A stretch of DNA of 64,000 bases from Ampullaceana balthica (Eukaryota > Mollusca > Gastropoda > Lymnaeidae). The notes beneath the pieces were generated by a model, which made no database searches, was not told the origin of the DNA, and saw nothing but the letters and a program-made list of their open reading frames with translations. The first letter of the stretch is position 1. Each line of letters starts with the position of its first letter. The translations under genes and the position numbers were made by a program. This document shows, piece by piece, positions 47,213 to 58,413 of this stretch. The stretch is taken from NCBI GenBank assembly GCA_944989445.1, contig CALYLW010000040.1, positions 447,818 through 511,817 on the forward strand, read 5' to 3'.

Positions 47213-48184
47213 CAAATCTATTATCTCACAAGATATTCACAACGTTTTATCACATCAGCGCTCTCACTACTCCTAGAACACAGTAATCGATAAAGGATAT
47301 CATGTGTGGACTAACGTTGCTATGGTCACCGCGATAACACCGAGTTGATATCAATAAATCGTCTACTGACTCTCTTGACGCCAAAGTCGGTCCGTGCGAT
47401 TCGAACAGCTCAACCAACAGACAAGACTTTTTTAATTTAAAAAGCATTCCATTTTTTATGGAAGGATTCGAAGCTCAGTAACTGCATCCCTTTCTGTATC
47501 AATAGTTTAAAAAAAAATACTTTTAAAAAAATGTAATTGGTCTTTACGATCCATCTTGTTTTCTTTGTTTTTGAGCACGCCATTTTGTATTTAACGTTGT
47601 GTGGCTGGGACAGGGATCGACCAATGATTGTTGGTTGTACTCAGGGAACGCTGGTTACGATAACTGAAGAGGGAGATCACAGAATGAGACTGAACTTGTA
47701 ACTCCCTCGGTTCAATGACCCACTTCATTTGGCAGCTGGATGTGACAGGTTTTATTTAATGTTTTCCTATCAATTTCCACTAAGTTTACACTGATCGTCG
47801 GATTAGTTGACTGATTGGTTGACTGATTGGCTGACTGATTGGTTGACTAATGGCCTATTTAAAAAGCCACGCTCGTGATGACGTCGTCATCTCCAGTGAA
47901 GACACCACTACAGTGCCAATGCTACGGCTGAGCAGTGAAGCTCGGTTTTTTTATTTTTAAATTCCAAAATGTTAGCTCCTACACCTAGAGGTCAACGTTC
48001 ATTTTAAATATTTCGAAATGGAGACAATGACGTCATCGCCTGATGTGATGAGATTTCCTATTGTCTTGGGCTATAGCTGTAACGGTTTTTGATATGGAGC
48101 GAGTGTCACATAATGGGCTCAAAATAGCTGTCTCTCTTGAACACAGTAACAACGATTTCAATGGATAACGACACATGACAAGAC
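47213..48184. other. Unannotated spacer
   Basis: Contains a small GACTGATTGGTT repeat at 47803-47850. No gene was recognised. Confidence 0.5.
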
Positions 48185-48362
48185 AAAAGACACCTTGGAA
48201 AACAGACACATCACGCACAATGACACACCACGAGTAACTGACACAACACGAGTCACCAACACACCACGAGTAACTGACACAATCCGAGTCACTGACACAC
48301 CACAAATCACCGACACACCACAAATCACCGACACACCACAAATCACCGACACACCACGAGTC
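48185..48362. repeat. 18-bp minisatellite, about 9 units
   Basis: The unit is CACACCACGAGTCACTGA or CACACCACAAATCACCGA. Confidence 0.94.
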
Positions 48363-48664
48363 ACTTTTATAGCTGTACATGCCGTACACTCTCGAGATGA
48401 TGACACGCCTCTTCCAGTAATAGATACACCTCTGCAACTCAGCAGCATGTCCACACGAGACCAGAAACGCCTTTGACAGACGATGACATGTACATACTAG
48501 ACATTGTCACGCCTCTGTCAGTTCCTCAAGGGAGATAAGGGCTGCTCGGGTTTGACCATCTATAGAATGCCCTCCTTTATCACAACATCAAGGATTTTAT
48601 CAGCGCAGGAATGTGAGGCTACTATAAGTACAGCACACTGCATCTGATGCCAGTTTCATGGGCA
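48363..48664. other. Unannotated spacer
   Basis: No feature was recognised. Confidence 0.5.
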
Positions 48665-49010
48665 GCGTGTGTGGGCATGGGTGTGTGGGGGGAAATGTGA
48701 GGGAGTGAATGTGGGGGGGAGATGATATGGGGATATGGTGAGGGAATGTGAGGGGCGAATGTGGGGGGGGAGATGATATGGGGGATATGGTGAGGGAATG
48801 TGAGGGGGGAATGTGGGGGGATATGATATGGGGGATATGGTGAGGGAATGTGAGGGGGGTGTGGGGGAGATGATATGAGGGATATGGTGAGGGAATGTGA
48901 TGGGGAATGTGGGGGGAGATGATATGAGGGATATGGTGAGGGAATGTGATGAGGGTGGGAATGTGATGGGAGGGAATAAGAGGGGGGTGTGGGGATGTGA
49001 GAGGAATGGG
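48665..49010. repeat. Purine-rich repeat of about 50-bp units
   Basis: Units share GGGGATATGGTGAGGGAATG and GGGGGAGATGATATG with length variation. The plus strand is nearly all purine plus T, giving proline/serine/histidine-rich minus frames. Confidence 0.92.
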
Positions 49011-49689
49011 ATGTGATAGTGATGTGGGGAGGTGTTGTGCTGTTGTGGGGGGGGGAGAAAGAAGATATGACCCAGAGTGGTGGTAGGATCGATTGAAAGA
49101 GAAAACTTGGTGGCGGGTGAAGGAAGGAGAGAAGAACTTGTTCAATATAGATGGATGATGAAGGATAGATCAAAACATCTGGTGATTGAATTTAAAGGGG
49201 TGACAGGAATGTGAGGTATTGAAGGGAGATTAAGAGGAGTGATAACAGTAGAGACAGGAGGGATAAATGGGTGGGATGTTAATAAAAGGGGGATAACAAT
49301 ATAAGCATTGTACCTGCCTGACATAACGAGTTATTGACGAAGGATTCAGTAATAATAATGAGAAAGGAAGGAGAGAAATGGCCAGAAAAAAAAAGTTAAA
49401 AGCTAAAGCAGATGTGAGGAAGAAAAGTTAATATAGCCTTTTTATAGATTGGGGAAAGAACTCCAACTTGTTTTATCACCATGAGTTACCTCCTGCTATA
49501 ATGTCGTGCAGCTCTAACCGGAAGGAAATTGTGAACGGAAGAGTTGCGGCTCGTTTGGGTACGGGGGAGGGGGGTGGTTGCGTGAAATGGTGTTACAATA
49601 AATTTGATGACGTGTTTATTGATTCCCCAATATGTGAGCCCCCTCCCCTCCCCAGGGATTAACCAATTCTGTCTCCATTAGGAGCACGC
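49011..49689. other. Unannotated purine-rich spacer
   Basis: No gene was recognised. A-rich between 49330 and 49430. Confidence 0.5.
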
Positions 49690-49860
49690 ACACTCACACT
49701 CTTACCCACCCCCCCCCCACACACACACTATATCTATCTCTCTCTTACCCACACACACACACACGCACACTCACACTCTTACCCACACCCCACACACACA
49801 CTCTCTCTTACTCACACACACACACACACACACACATTTACTCACCCCCCACACACACAG
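49690..49860. repeat. (CA)n-rich tract with CTCTTACCCACAC units
   Basis: Several CA runs are separated by CTCACACTCTTACCCAC words. Confidence 0.93.
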
Positions 49861-49889
49861 AGTGGCAAATTTTACCGAGAGAAAAGGAA

Positions 49890-50724
49890 ACGTATGTGTG
49901 GGGCACATTGACGTGATATGTGTGGGGCACATTGACGTGATCTGTGTGGGGCACATTGACGTGATCTGTGTGGGGCACATTGACGTGATCTGTGTGGGGC
50001 ACATTGACGTGATCTGTGTGGGGGACATTGACTTGATCTGTGTGGGGGACATTGACGTGATCTGTGTGGGGCACATTGACGTGATCTGTGTGGGGCACAT
50101 TGACGTGATCTGTGTGGGGCACATTGACGTGATCTGTGTGGGGCACATTGACGTGATCTGTGTGGGGCACATTGACGTGATCTGTGTGGGGCACATTGAC
50201 GTGATCTGTATGGGGCACATTGACGTGATCTGTGTGGGGCACATTGACGTGATCTGTGTGGGGGCACATTGACGTGATCTGTCTGGGGCACATTGACGTG
50301 ATCCGTGTGTGGCACATTGACGTGATCTGTGTGGGGCACATTGACGTGATCTGTGTGGGGCACATTGACGTAATCTGTGTGTGGGCACATTGACATGATC
50401 TGTGTGGGGCACATTGACGTGATCTGTGTGGGGGCACATTGACGTGATCTGTGTGGGGCACATTGACGTGATCTGTGTGGGGCACATTGACGTGATCTGT
50501 GTGGGGCACATTGACGTGATCTGTGTGGGGGCACATTGACATGATCTGTGTGGGGCACATTGACGTGATCTGTATGGGGCACATTGACGTGATCTGTGTG
50601 GGGCACATTGACGTGATCTGTGTGGGGCACATTGACGTGATCTGTGTGGGCACATTGACGTGATCTGTGTGGGGCACATTGACGTGATCTTTGTGGGGGC
50701 ACATTGACGTGATCTGTGTGTTTG
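49890..50724. repeat. 24-bp minisatellite, about 34 units
   Basis: The unit contains GTGTGGGGCACATTGACGTG then ATCT. Single-base insertions (GGGGGCAC) and deletions shift the phase several times, so three minus frames each stay open for long stretches. Confidence 0.97.
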
Positions 50725-50877
50725 TGTTCGCGCTAGGAGAATGTTACTGATTATGTTTTTGCGTGGTAACAAAATGAGATCACCGACCGTGTTGTTCCCA
50801 GAATGTCGTATAATGCTTCAATAATAGGTCCTGAAATCCGCCCCCCCAGGTAGTGCACCCTCCAATGTCTTGTATTG

Positions 50878-51058
50878 TTCCCCTCACACTCTTCCCCTCA
50901 CACTATTCCCTCACACTGTTCCCCTTACACTGTTCCTCCCACACTGTTTCCCTCACTTTGTTCCCCTATCACCGTTCCCCTCACACTGTTCCCCTCACAC
51001 TGTTCCCCTCACACCATTTCCCTCACACTGTTCCCATCACACTGTCCCCCTCACACTG
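50878..51058. repeat. 13-14-bp repeat TTCCCCTCACACTG, about 13 units
   Basis: The units are pyrimidine-rich. Small length variants change phase. Confidence 0.95.
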
Positions 51059-51504
51059 ATACGTTGGGGCCGCCACTGTGAAGGATTAGTTATGACGTCA
51101 TGGGTAATTGAACTTCACCCCCCACCCCACCCCGCCCAATCCACATGAAATCCAATTGTGAAAATTGAGTGAAAGAATTCCGTCAATACAAATGATTGAA
51201 GCAAATAAAATAATTCTGGCATGCAGGCCAGGCACACGTGTACATAAGATGTCAGACAATGAAAAACGATTTTTAACATTAAATGTTTGTCTTATTTCTT
51301 ATACGTTATAAAATGCGCCATACTTCATACATCCCATCACGCTTTGCTAACGTCTTGTAGTTTGTCAGTAGTTAGAATGTTTATACATCTACGTTTATGT
51401 ATGGTAACTGCAAAACAACAGGCGCACCTTGAGACATACGGGGCTAGCAAGGAAACACGATTTCAATGGAAGAAACTGTCTTCGCTATATATTGATGGGT
51501 GACA
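51059..51504. other. Unannotated spacer
   Basis: No feature was recognised. Confidence 0.5.
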
Positions 51505-51625
51505 TCGGACATTGTTTGGATGGTGAACGTCAGACGTGGATAGGATGGGTGACGTCAGACGTGGATAGGATGGGTGACGTCAGACGTGGATAGGATGGGT
51601 GACGTCGGACGTTATTTTGAAGTGG
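51505..51625. repeat. About 25-bp repeat with GTGACGTCAGACGTGGATAG, 4 units
   Basis: Three units are nearly identical and the flanking units are diverged. Two of the units contain TGACGTCA. Confidence 0.92.
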
Positions 51626-52315
51626 GAGACGTCGGCCTTGTTTGGCTTGCAGATGTTTTAGGAACTTTTTATGACCATGGCAATAAACCCTTGAATTATG
51701 CAGCCAGAATTTTTAGCCAACTGAAGCGGCGTTAAACCAGTATCATATTTATTAAGAAATATAAAACAAAACGATGAAAGATTTCATCTTTTGAAACATA
51801 GTTTGCATGTGTTCTTCATTGAAGCACCAATACTGCCGTGAAACGTTCAGACCAAACTCAATGAAATGGTCAAACATTTGGCCCATCTCATTGTACAGGA
51901 GATACCGAGCGCCGCCCATGAAAATATTTTACTATCGCATGCGATTTTATGCAATGAGCGTTGTTGATGCTTATTTCATTTAGGAATATAATTTGTCAGG
52001 AAATTAAACGAGCAGGAACAAGTGTAGAGGATTCCTTTAATCATGATGGAATTAAATCATGGCATGGGGTAAAATTATGAATTTTTACGTCATCACGTGA
52101 GATCAAGGGACGGCATGTTTGAAGCCGGCCTATGCATGTGTCAAATGTAAAATGAACACTTTATTTGTTATTTATTTTGAAGAATAACCAATTGGTCAGA
52201 CGGCATGAAATTAGTGAGCTGGCCCCAGGGCATCAATCGCTGACGTCAGACCGAGAAAATGTGTGCAATACATTCAAACATTTGACGCTTGAAAAACTGT
52301 ATTTCAGGAGCTTTT
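51626..52315. other. Unannotated spacer
   Basis: No gene or repeat was recognised. Confidence 0.5.
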
Positions 52316-52470
52316 AGAAATTGCCTGCTTTAATTAGGGATAGTCTGGTTTAATTATGAATAGCCTGGGTTAATTAGGAATACCCTTTTTTAATTAGGAA
52401 TACCCTGGTTTAATTAGGAATAGCCGGGGTAAAATAAGAATAGCCTGGTTTTATTAGGAATGGTCTATGT
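52316..52470. repeat. About 19-bp repeat CTGGTTTAATTAGGAATAGC, 7-8 units
   Basis: The units are diverged. The AATTAGGA word recurs, the same 8-mer that forms the target duplication of the hAT starting at 53125. Confidence 0.88.
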
Positions 52471-53116
52471 TAGGAATGATAAGTGATACTTAACAAGACT
52501 CATTAGTGGCTTTTAAATGTACCTCTTACGATTGTACACTATCTTATCTATTACAGACGCTCCTTCTATACATAAGAATATTTCGTCCCCCACTTATCCG
52601 TGGTTTATGTATGGTCTTGCATTTTTATTAGCGTTTTAAATGTTGATACAGTTTGGTTTTTGTGGTTTCCTCAGACAACCCATTCCACGCCAGAAGAACG
52701 ATAATTTGTATGTGTTTGTTCTTGCATACTGAATAAGAAAAGTGTCTTCATCCTTATGTCTGTCTATCTGAAGGTTGTATTAGATTATTTTGGTGTTGTA
52801 TTAGATTATTTTGGTGTTGTATTTCCAAGTTAGACTTACTCGCCTTTGTATTATTACTACTTTACTCTGTGTTCTAATGTTATTAAGTGTTTCAAGATTT
52901 AAATATTGGTGCTACACTTGTCAACTTTCAATATTGGTGCTACACTTGTTAACTTTCAATATTCTCCAACAATGAATCTATGTACATTCACCTATTATTT
53001 TCTTTTTTTTCATTTATTCTCACTACTTGTAGCAAGAAACAAAACATTATCTGACGAAAAAACACACACTTTTTTTGGAGAGATCGACATAAAGAGCTAA
53101 AATGTTGGGACAGTTT
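52471..53116. other. Spacer with short duplications and a dispersed motif
   Basis: The dispersed motif TTACAGACGCTCCTTCTATA lies at 52551-52570. Two-copy repeats are at 52778-52818 (GTTGTATTAGATTATTTTGG) and 52902-52962 (ATTGGTGCTACACTTGT). No gene was recognised. Confidence 0.55.
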
Positions 53117-53689
53117 AATTAGGACAGTGGCGTAGCGAGGGGGGGGGGCAGGGGGGGACATATGTCCCCGGGCGCCACGTTAGGGGGCGCCAAAATGAGT
53201 ATTAAAACTCTTTATTTAATTTTATTTTGATGTAAACTAAAAATGTATCCGAAATACTCTTGCAAGATTGAATTTAGGAGCTCCGAAAATATCTTCATTA
53301 CAAATCAGTTGGCAACCATGATTTTGGCGCCCCCATTGCGTTAAGGCGCGCCATTCTACTCATAAATAAATGACACATCCACAATGAAGGATTGCTGATG
53401 GCGATTTAAAAAAAAACCTGTGAGTTGCCGGGAGTGAGAGTAGGGGAGCAGTAAGAGACAAAGGCGATTTTTTAAAATAGAACAAACAGTGACGACACTA
53501 AAAGCAACCAAAATGATCAAGACAAGAAAACGAAGTGACTTAAAGCAGTGGTTCTCAACCTGTGGTCCGTGAACTAGTGATCCTCGAAGATTTGCCTGGT
53601 GGTCCGCGAGCAAAGCATGAAATTTACGCACTGTATGATTCATCGAGAAAGACTAGCAAGTAAAAGAATTAAAGCAGACTTAAAATATA

Positions 53690-54475
53690 TTTTTGATCTG
53701 GCCTAAATCGTTTTTAAATTTTATCAAGGCTCGTCCATTAAATTCTCGTTTCTTTGATTTCTTATGTTCGAATATGAATCTTGAACATTATCAGTTACTG
53801 ATGAATACTGAAATTCGCTGGTTATCAGACTGTTTGAATTACGTGATGACGTAAGAGAGTTTCTTGTAAAAAAAACTAAAAGCTTGTTGATCATTTGAAC
53901 CATAGCTTATGGGTTGCTGTTCTGGCTTTCTTGGCTGAAACATTTGAAGAACTCAATAAACTTAATTCAACTCGGCAAGGAAAGCAGAGACATTATATTA
54001 CTCTCGGTGACAAAGTGTCTGCTTTTAAGAAAAAGCTCGATCTTTGGAAAAGAAGATTATTTCAAGGTAACTTTGAGATGTTTGATCAATTATACAAAAT
54101 CACCGAGAAACCAGAAAATATTGAAATAAATAAAGAACTTGATAAATTTGATTTCTGGTCATATTCAATCAATGCAGGGCCAATTTTAATTCTACTTTGG
54201 TGATTTTTAACGTTCAGTGGTTTTTCATGGGTTTCCAGTCCTAATCTCGCACACATTGACTCATCAAATAAAATTACCAACATCGTAATTAAACCAATTC
54301 ATTGAACTGACTAGCGATACCACTTTGAATATGTTGCATCAGAAAGTGGGCTTAATGAAATTTTGGAGTACTCCGAGCTGTCTCAGATGGCTTTTAAAAT
54401 ACTTTTACCTTTGCAACTTTGTGAAAGTGGATTTTCTGCATTGCTTACAATAAAAGCAAAACATCGTATGTACTA
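53690..54475 (+). pseudogene. Decayed ZBED-like hAT transposase remnant
   Basis: In-frame islands on the plus strand read PLNSRFFDFLCSNMN and NTEIRWLS near 53730-53830, LAETFEELNKLNSTRQGKQ at 53930-53990, and the dimerisation region near 54420-54465. These align in order with piece 3 of the transposase at 44752-45789 (ALNSRMFTIICNEM, HTEVRWLSRG, LADIFGKLNELNTSLQG). The N-terminal BED finger and first catalytic region are missing. Several stops and frameshifts are present. Confidence 0.85.
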
Positions 54476-54704
54476 AATAAACTAATATAGCAGTATTTTA
54501 ATACAAACTATTGTTTATGACTTGAAGTTTTTTTTATAGTTAGCAATTAGAATTAAATAAGAAGACTATGAGACTAATATAAATGAAATTTGTTCTTTAC
54601 AAAAGAAAGCCATACAATATTGTTTTTGCAGCACGCAAAACGTAGCATATTAGTATAGTTATACTAACTAGCATGTACACTACTTTTAGCTAGCAATAAA
54701 CTTC

Positions 54705-54745
54705 TGTATAGAAGGAGCGTCTGCAACAGATAAGATATACACAGT
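54705..54745 (-). repeat. Dispersed motif copy 3, inverted
   Basis: The minus strand reads CAGACGCTCCTTCTATACAG preceded by ATCTTATCTGTTG. Same motif as at 9396 and 52541, here inside the inner hAT. Confidence 0.6.
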
Positions 54746-55079
54746 ATAAATATATTTCACTTTCCAGCTTGGCAGTAGCATAATTTTTAGTAGTGGTCCG
54801 TAGCAAAGACACTCATTTTTCCAGTGGTCCTTGAATCTCCAACGGTTAGGAACCACTGACTTACAGAATGGTTAATTCACGTCCCTTTGCTGCATGCTGT
54901 GACAATTTTTTAAAAATAAAATCGTATTTCCCCAATTCCACTGTGGAGGGAGTAAAGTGGGGGGGAGGGAGGGAAGGTCTCTCCTCTCACGGGCTTGTGT
55001 CGGTATGTCAAAGCAAGTTGGACTCCTTTTATATGAAACATCAGACACTGCCTCTCTTTTCTGTCTCTCTGTGATCAAA

Positions 55080-55634
55080 CTTGATCAGTATGATCCACTG
55101 TTAGAAAAACACTTACAACGTGCCCGATAAAATCCAGGTGCAGTATCTTATTTATACCGGAAATCCAAAATGAATTTATCCACCTATTTTCATCGACTGT
55201 AAGGAAACAGCTGTTAGGTGAAATCAGAAAAAAACAAATACTACGGTATCTTACTTGACTCAACACCCAATCTAAGACACCGGGAACAGCTTTCTCAAGT
55301 CATCGGATTTGTTGATGTGGATTTTCAAACTAAAAAAGAAACCATCAACGAATCATTTTTAGGTTTTATCCAGATACATTCCAAAGACGCAATAAGCCTT
55401 GAAAGAGTTATCGTAAAGAAACTGTAATCTAATAACATACATCTAGCCAACTATCGGTCACAATGTTATGACAATGCTGCTGTAATGACTGGGAATATAT
55501 CCTGCCTTCAACACCGAATATGTGCCAGAAATCACATAGTCATTGTTCGTCAACTGTAACAACCACAGCTTAAACTTAGCAAGAGTACACTCAGCTAAAC
55601 AGGATCCAGTTGTTATCACGTTTTTGGAACAGTT
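55080..55634 (+). pseudogene. Outer hAT transposase, N-terminal/middle part (DUF4371-like), before the LINE insertion
   Basis: Islands include YDPLLEKHL (about 55090), KYYGILLDSTPNLRHREQL (55230-55290), ESFLGFIQIHSKDAISLE (55350-55410), YRSQCYDNAAVMTG (about 55452-55490) and DPVVITFLEQ, which runs to the LINE junction. These are the signature blocks of the DUF4371 hAT transposases found in TTF-type or ZMYM-type zinc-finger proteins, with catalytic D in DSTP and in CYDNAA. Stops occur between islands. Coding resumes across the insertion at 59981. Confidence 0.88.
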
Positions 55635-55673
55635 CTTCTTCTTCTTCGTTCTCAAAATCTTTTGATAGAGGAT

Positions 55674-57254
55674 TTAGATAGCAAGTCCTATATTTGTGAT
55701 GAACTGCGCTGTGGCTGTCAGTTGTTCCAGTCCACCATAGAGTTTGTCATCGAGGGTAGCTTCCTGGGGCCATATGACTGTCCGGGTATGGTGGTACAGA
55801 GGGCAGTTTTGGAGAACATGTTCCGCATTTTCCGCAGCTATCCCGCAGGGGCACATTTCGCTTTCTCCAATTCGAAGTTTGCGGAACATGTGTTGCCTAA
55901 GTTTGTTGTGGCCCGTCCTTAGCCTGAAAATGATGTTTTGTGATTTGCGGGGGAGTTTGAAGTATGCATCACTTTTTGGGTGGTTTTCTTTGAGCTCGGA
56001 CCATCTTTCAGATTCACTTCTTTTGAGCATTGCCTTGATTTCTTCGTGGTGTAGAGATGGCTCTGCCTGGTTTTGACTGCCTCCAGTTTTTGCCAAGGAG
56101 TCAGCAGTGTCATTTCCTTCAAGATTCACATGTCCAGGGATCCATTGGAGAATAAGTTCTTTTGTTATTTTGCTCAGTTTCAATAGTTCTGTACTGAGTG
56201 TCTGATTGATCAAAGTGTTTGGGTTTTTGAGAGACTGAAGCACTGTCTTAGCATCAGTGAGGATGACAATCTGGCTGTTTTTAGAGTGGGGGTCACTTGT
56301 TAGAATTTTTGCTGCAAGCTCTAGTGCTTTCCTTTCAGCTCTAGTGCTATCTGAGAGACTTCCTATGGCTGTTGCTTTTTCAAGGTGTTCTCCGTTAGGC
56401 CACTCTATAAGAATGCCGGCTCCTCCATTTTTTGTGGCTTTTTCTGAGGAGCCATCGGTGTAGACTCTTATCCAGGAATTTTCAGGATATTGTTCTTTGA
56501 TGATGTTATTTACTTTTACTTTTAGTATGTCTGTTGTGTAGTCAGATTTTTTTCCTATGTTGATTAAGTTGTCTCTGATTATTAGAGGTGGACTTGGGTC
56601 CCAGGGTGGGAAGTGGCTGTGGGGATGTGTCGCTTCAATCACAATGTTATCAATTTTATGTTTGGATTTTAGATGTTTGGCTTCTTGTATAAAGTTTGTT
56701 CTTTGGAGTCTTTTAGTTGAGTAGGATTTTTGCAGCTTGGGTTTTAGAGGGTGATGTACTGATGCTTCTAATTTGGTGAACTGCGTTAAGGTTTTGGTTT
56801 CTCGTCTAACTTCCATAGAGCTTAGGGTAGCTAGGTCCTCCATTGCTCTGATTGGGGTAGTTTTCATTGCTCCTGTAATTATTCGAAGCCCTAGGTTTTG
56901 AACTTTGTCTATTTTTTGGAGGTTGGATTTGGCTTCTGTGCTCCACACTGTGGATCCATATTCTAGGGTAGGTCTTATATAGCTGGTGTATGTTTTCTTC
57001 AGGATGGAGTGGTTTGCGCCCCAGTCTGAACCAGCTAGATTTTTCATCAGCGCCAGTCTTTGGATTCCTTTTTTTTGTGCGTTATCTATTTGGTTTCTCC
57101 AGGTTAGCCTTGGGTCAAATGTAACTCCTAGATATGTCGGATTGTCATTTTTTCCAGGACTATTTTGTCTAAGGTTAGTTTGATGCTTTGTTGTTTGGTT
57201 GAAAGGGAGAAGATTGTGTAGGTAGTTTTTTTGGAATTTATGGTCATACCCCAT
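55674..57254 (-). CDS. Non-LTR ORF2 part 3: RT thumb, RNase H and C-terminal zinc motif
   Basis: 526 residues of the retroelement polyprotein. Residues 39-130 are the RT thumb and connection (TYLGVTFDPRLTW, YIRPTLEYGSTVWS). An RNase H domain follows with YTDGSS at 265-270, the glutamate in AERKAL at 306-311, LTDAKT at 332-337 and WIPGH plus GNDTADSLA at 371-388. Thus all four acidic positions and the histidine are present. Residues 468-484 show CPCG, H and C spaced as a zinc knuckle (CxC-x8-H-x4-C). The stop lies about 40 bp from the element's 3' end. The frame differs from the preceding part by an indel near the A-run at about 57150-57160. The annotated start is not the true protein start. 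Confidence 0.93.
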   Translation of the reverse strand: MGYDHKFQKNYLHNLLPFNQTTKHQTNLRQNSPGKNDNPTYLGVTFDPRLTWRNQIDNAQKKGIQRLALMKNLAGSDWGANHSILKKTYTSYIRPTLEYGSTVWSTEAKSNLQKIDKVQNLGLRIITGAMKTTPIRAMEDLATLSSMEVRRETKTLTQFTKLEASVHHPLKPKLQKSYSTKRLQRTNFIQEAKHLKSKHKIDNIVIEATHPHSHFPPWDPSPPLIIRDNLINIGKKSDYTTDILKVKVNNIIKEQYPENSWIRVYTDGSSEKATKNGGAGILIEWPNGEHLEKATAIGSLSDSTRAERKALELAAKILTSDPHSKNSQIVILTDAKTVLQSLKNPNTLINQTLSTELLKLSKITKELILQWIPGHVNLEGNDTADSLAKTGGSQNQAEPSLHHEEIKAMLKRSESERWSELKENHPKSDAYFKLPRKSQNIIFRLRTGHNKLRQHMFRKLRIGESEMCPCGIAAENAEHVLQNCPLYHHTRTVIWPQEATLDDKLYGGLEQLTATAQFITNIGLAI

Positions 57255-58168
57255 TCCTTAGACCATAGGTTGAGGTTGGTCAGTGCATCTTGTAGCCTAA
57301 ATTTTGAAGTGCCTGTGTATTCTTCTGTGCTAAGTAGAGCCAGATCATCAGCGTACATGCTGCCTTTTATTTTTCTAGGAATAATTTGTAGTAAGTCGTT
57401 TATAAAAATAAGAAACAGTGTGGGTGACAGAACACCTCCCTGTGGGACTCCATTGTGTATCGTAGCTGTGTTGCTCCTTTTTCCTTGCATTTTGACTAGA
57501 GCCTTGCGATTTGTTAAATATTCTGTGATCCAATTTAACATTCGGTGGGATACATGGGTGTTTTGTAACTTTAGAATTAGACCTTCTTTCCAGACCTTAT
57601 CAAATGCTTTTTCTAGGTCAACCCAGACGACGGTGGTTGATTTCTTTTCCTGGAAGCCGTCTTCTATTTCTTGGGCTATGTATGCTATTTGATCTTCCGT
57701 TGATCTGCACTTCCTGAATCCTGCCTGTTCATCTGCAAGTAGATTTTCGGATTCAAGTATCCACATCAGCCTATTATTAACCATTCTTTCCATCAGTTTG
57801 CAGACGCAACTGGTCAGACTTATTGGGCGGTAGCTGTCAACTTGGCTCCTTGGTTTGCCAGGTTTTGGTATTGGAATCATGATAGCTTTTTTCCAAATAG
57901 TTGGGATATTTCCAGACTTCCAGCTGGCATTGAATATTTGTAGTAGTTTCTTCTTAGCTAGGGGTCCTAGGTGAATGAGCATATCATTTGAGATCTTGTC
58001 TGTTCCTGGAGCTTGTTTGGGTTTGAGGAGTTTCAAAGAGTCATTGAGCTCTTTCAAACTTAGGTTTGCAATCATTCCATGAGAGTGTGGTGTAGCCAAT
58101 GTCTGAGCTTTTTCTATTTTATCTTTAACTTCTTTGGATCTTTTTTCACTGATACTGATATTACCCAC
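57128..58168 (-). CDS. Non-LTR ORF2 part 2: reverse transcriptase
   Basis: 346 residues from the first Met, but the open frame continues upstream without a stop to about 58420, joining part 1. RT motifs in order: PGTDKISNDML (54-64), YRPISLTSCVCKLMERMV (113-130), QAGFRKCRSTEDQI (148-161), WVDLEKAFDKVW (182-193, first catalytic Asp), NGVPQGGVLSPTLF (239-252) and YADD (272-275, catalytic). All catalytic aspartates are intact. The frame is lost near 57145-57165, where VLEK crosses into NDNPTYLGVTFD of part 3 at an A-run. Part 3 continues at the correct point, so only an indel separates them. Confidence 0.95.
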   Translation of the reverse strand: MGNISISEKRSKEVKDKIEKAQTLATPHSHGMIANLSLKELNDSLKLLKPKQAPGTDKISNDMLIHLGPLAKKKLLQIFNASWKSGNIPTIWKKAIMIPIPKPGKPRSQVDSYRPISLTSCVCKLMERMVNNRLMWILESENLLADEQAGFRKCRSTEDQIAYIAQEIEDGFQEKKSTTVVWVDLEKAFDKVWKEGLILKLQNTHVSHRMLNWITEYLTNRKALVKMQGKRSNTATIHNGVPQGGVLSPTLFLIFINDLLQIIPRKIKGSMYADDLALLSTEEYTGTSKFRLQDALTNLNLWSKEWGMTINSKKTTYTIFSLSTKQQSIKLTLDKIVLEKMTIRHI

Positions 58169-58413
58169 GGTACTAAAGTGGGTTAGAAATTTTTGAGCAG
58201 CTTCACGGCCTGTGAGTTTTTTATTGTCTGCTTCTAGGACTATTGGAGAAGATTGGTTTTCCTCTTGGTTAAGAGTTTTTGCAATATTCCATAGTTTATG
58301 TCCATCTCTGTCAACATTTAGTTGTTGGGTTTTTTCGTGCCAGCTTTTCCTTAGAGAAGAGAGATGTTCCTTTCTGAAGATTGCATTTGCGGCTTTTAGT
58401 TGGATATTGTTTT

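Larger units (their letters stand above)
53538..54866. mobile_element. Inner hAT, CAGTGGTTCTCAACC ends (1313 bp)
   Basis: The element is 53546-54858. Left end CAGTGGTTCTCAACCTGTGG; right end reverse-complemented CAGTGGTTCCTAACCGTTGG. Flanking 8-mers ACTTAAAG and ACTTACAG match at seven of eight. GTGGTCC words repeat in both subterminal regions. It carries a decayed ZBED-like transposase, shorter than the 43112 element, so it is internally deleted. Confidence 0.92.

Noticed and set aside
49771..50772. Overlapping minus frames of up to 333 residues (ITSMCPTQ, HVNVPHTD, SRQCAPHR)
   Set aside because: Three frames of the same 24-bp array, linked by one-base indels.
57231..57692. Plus-strand frame of 153 residues, and other plus frames across 55662-59709
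   Set aside because: Shadows of the minus-strand LINE ORF2, which has clear catalytic motifs.
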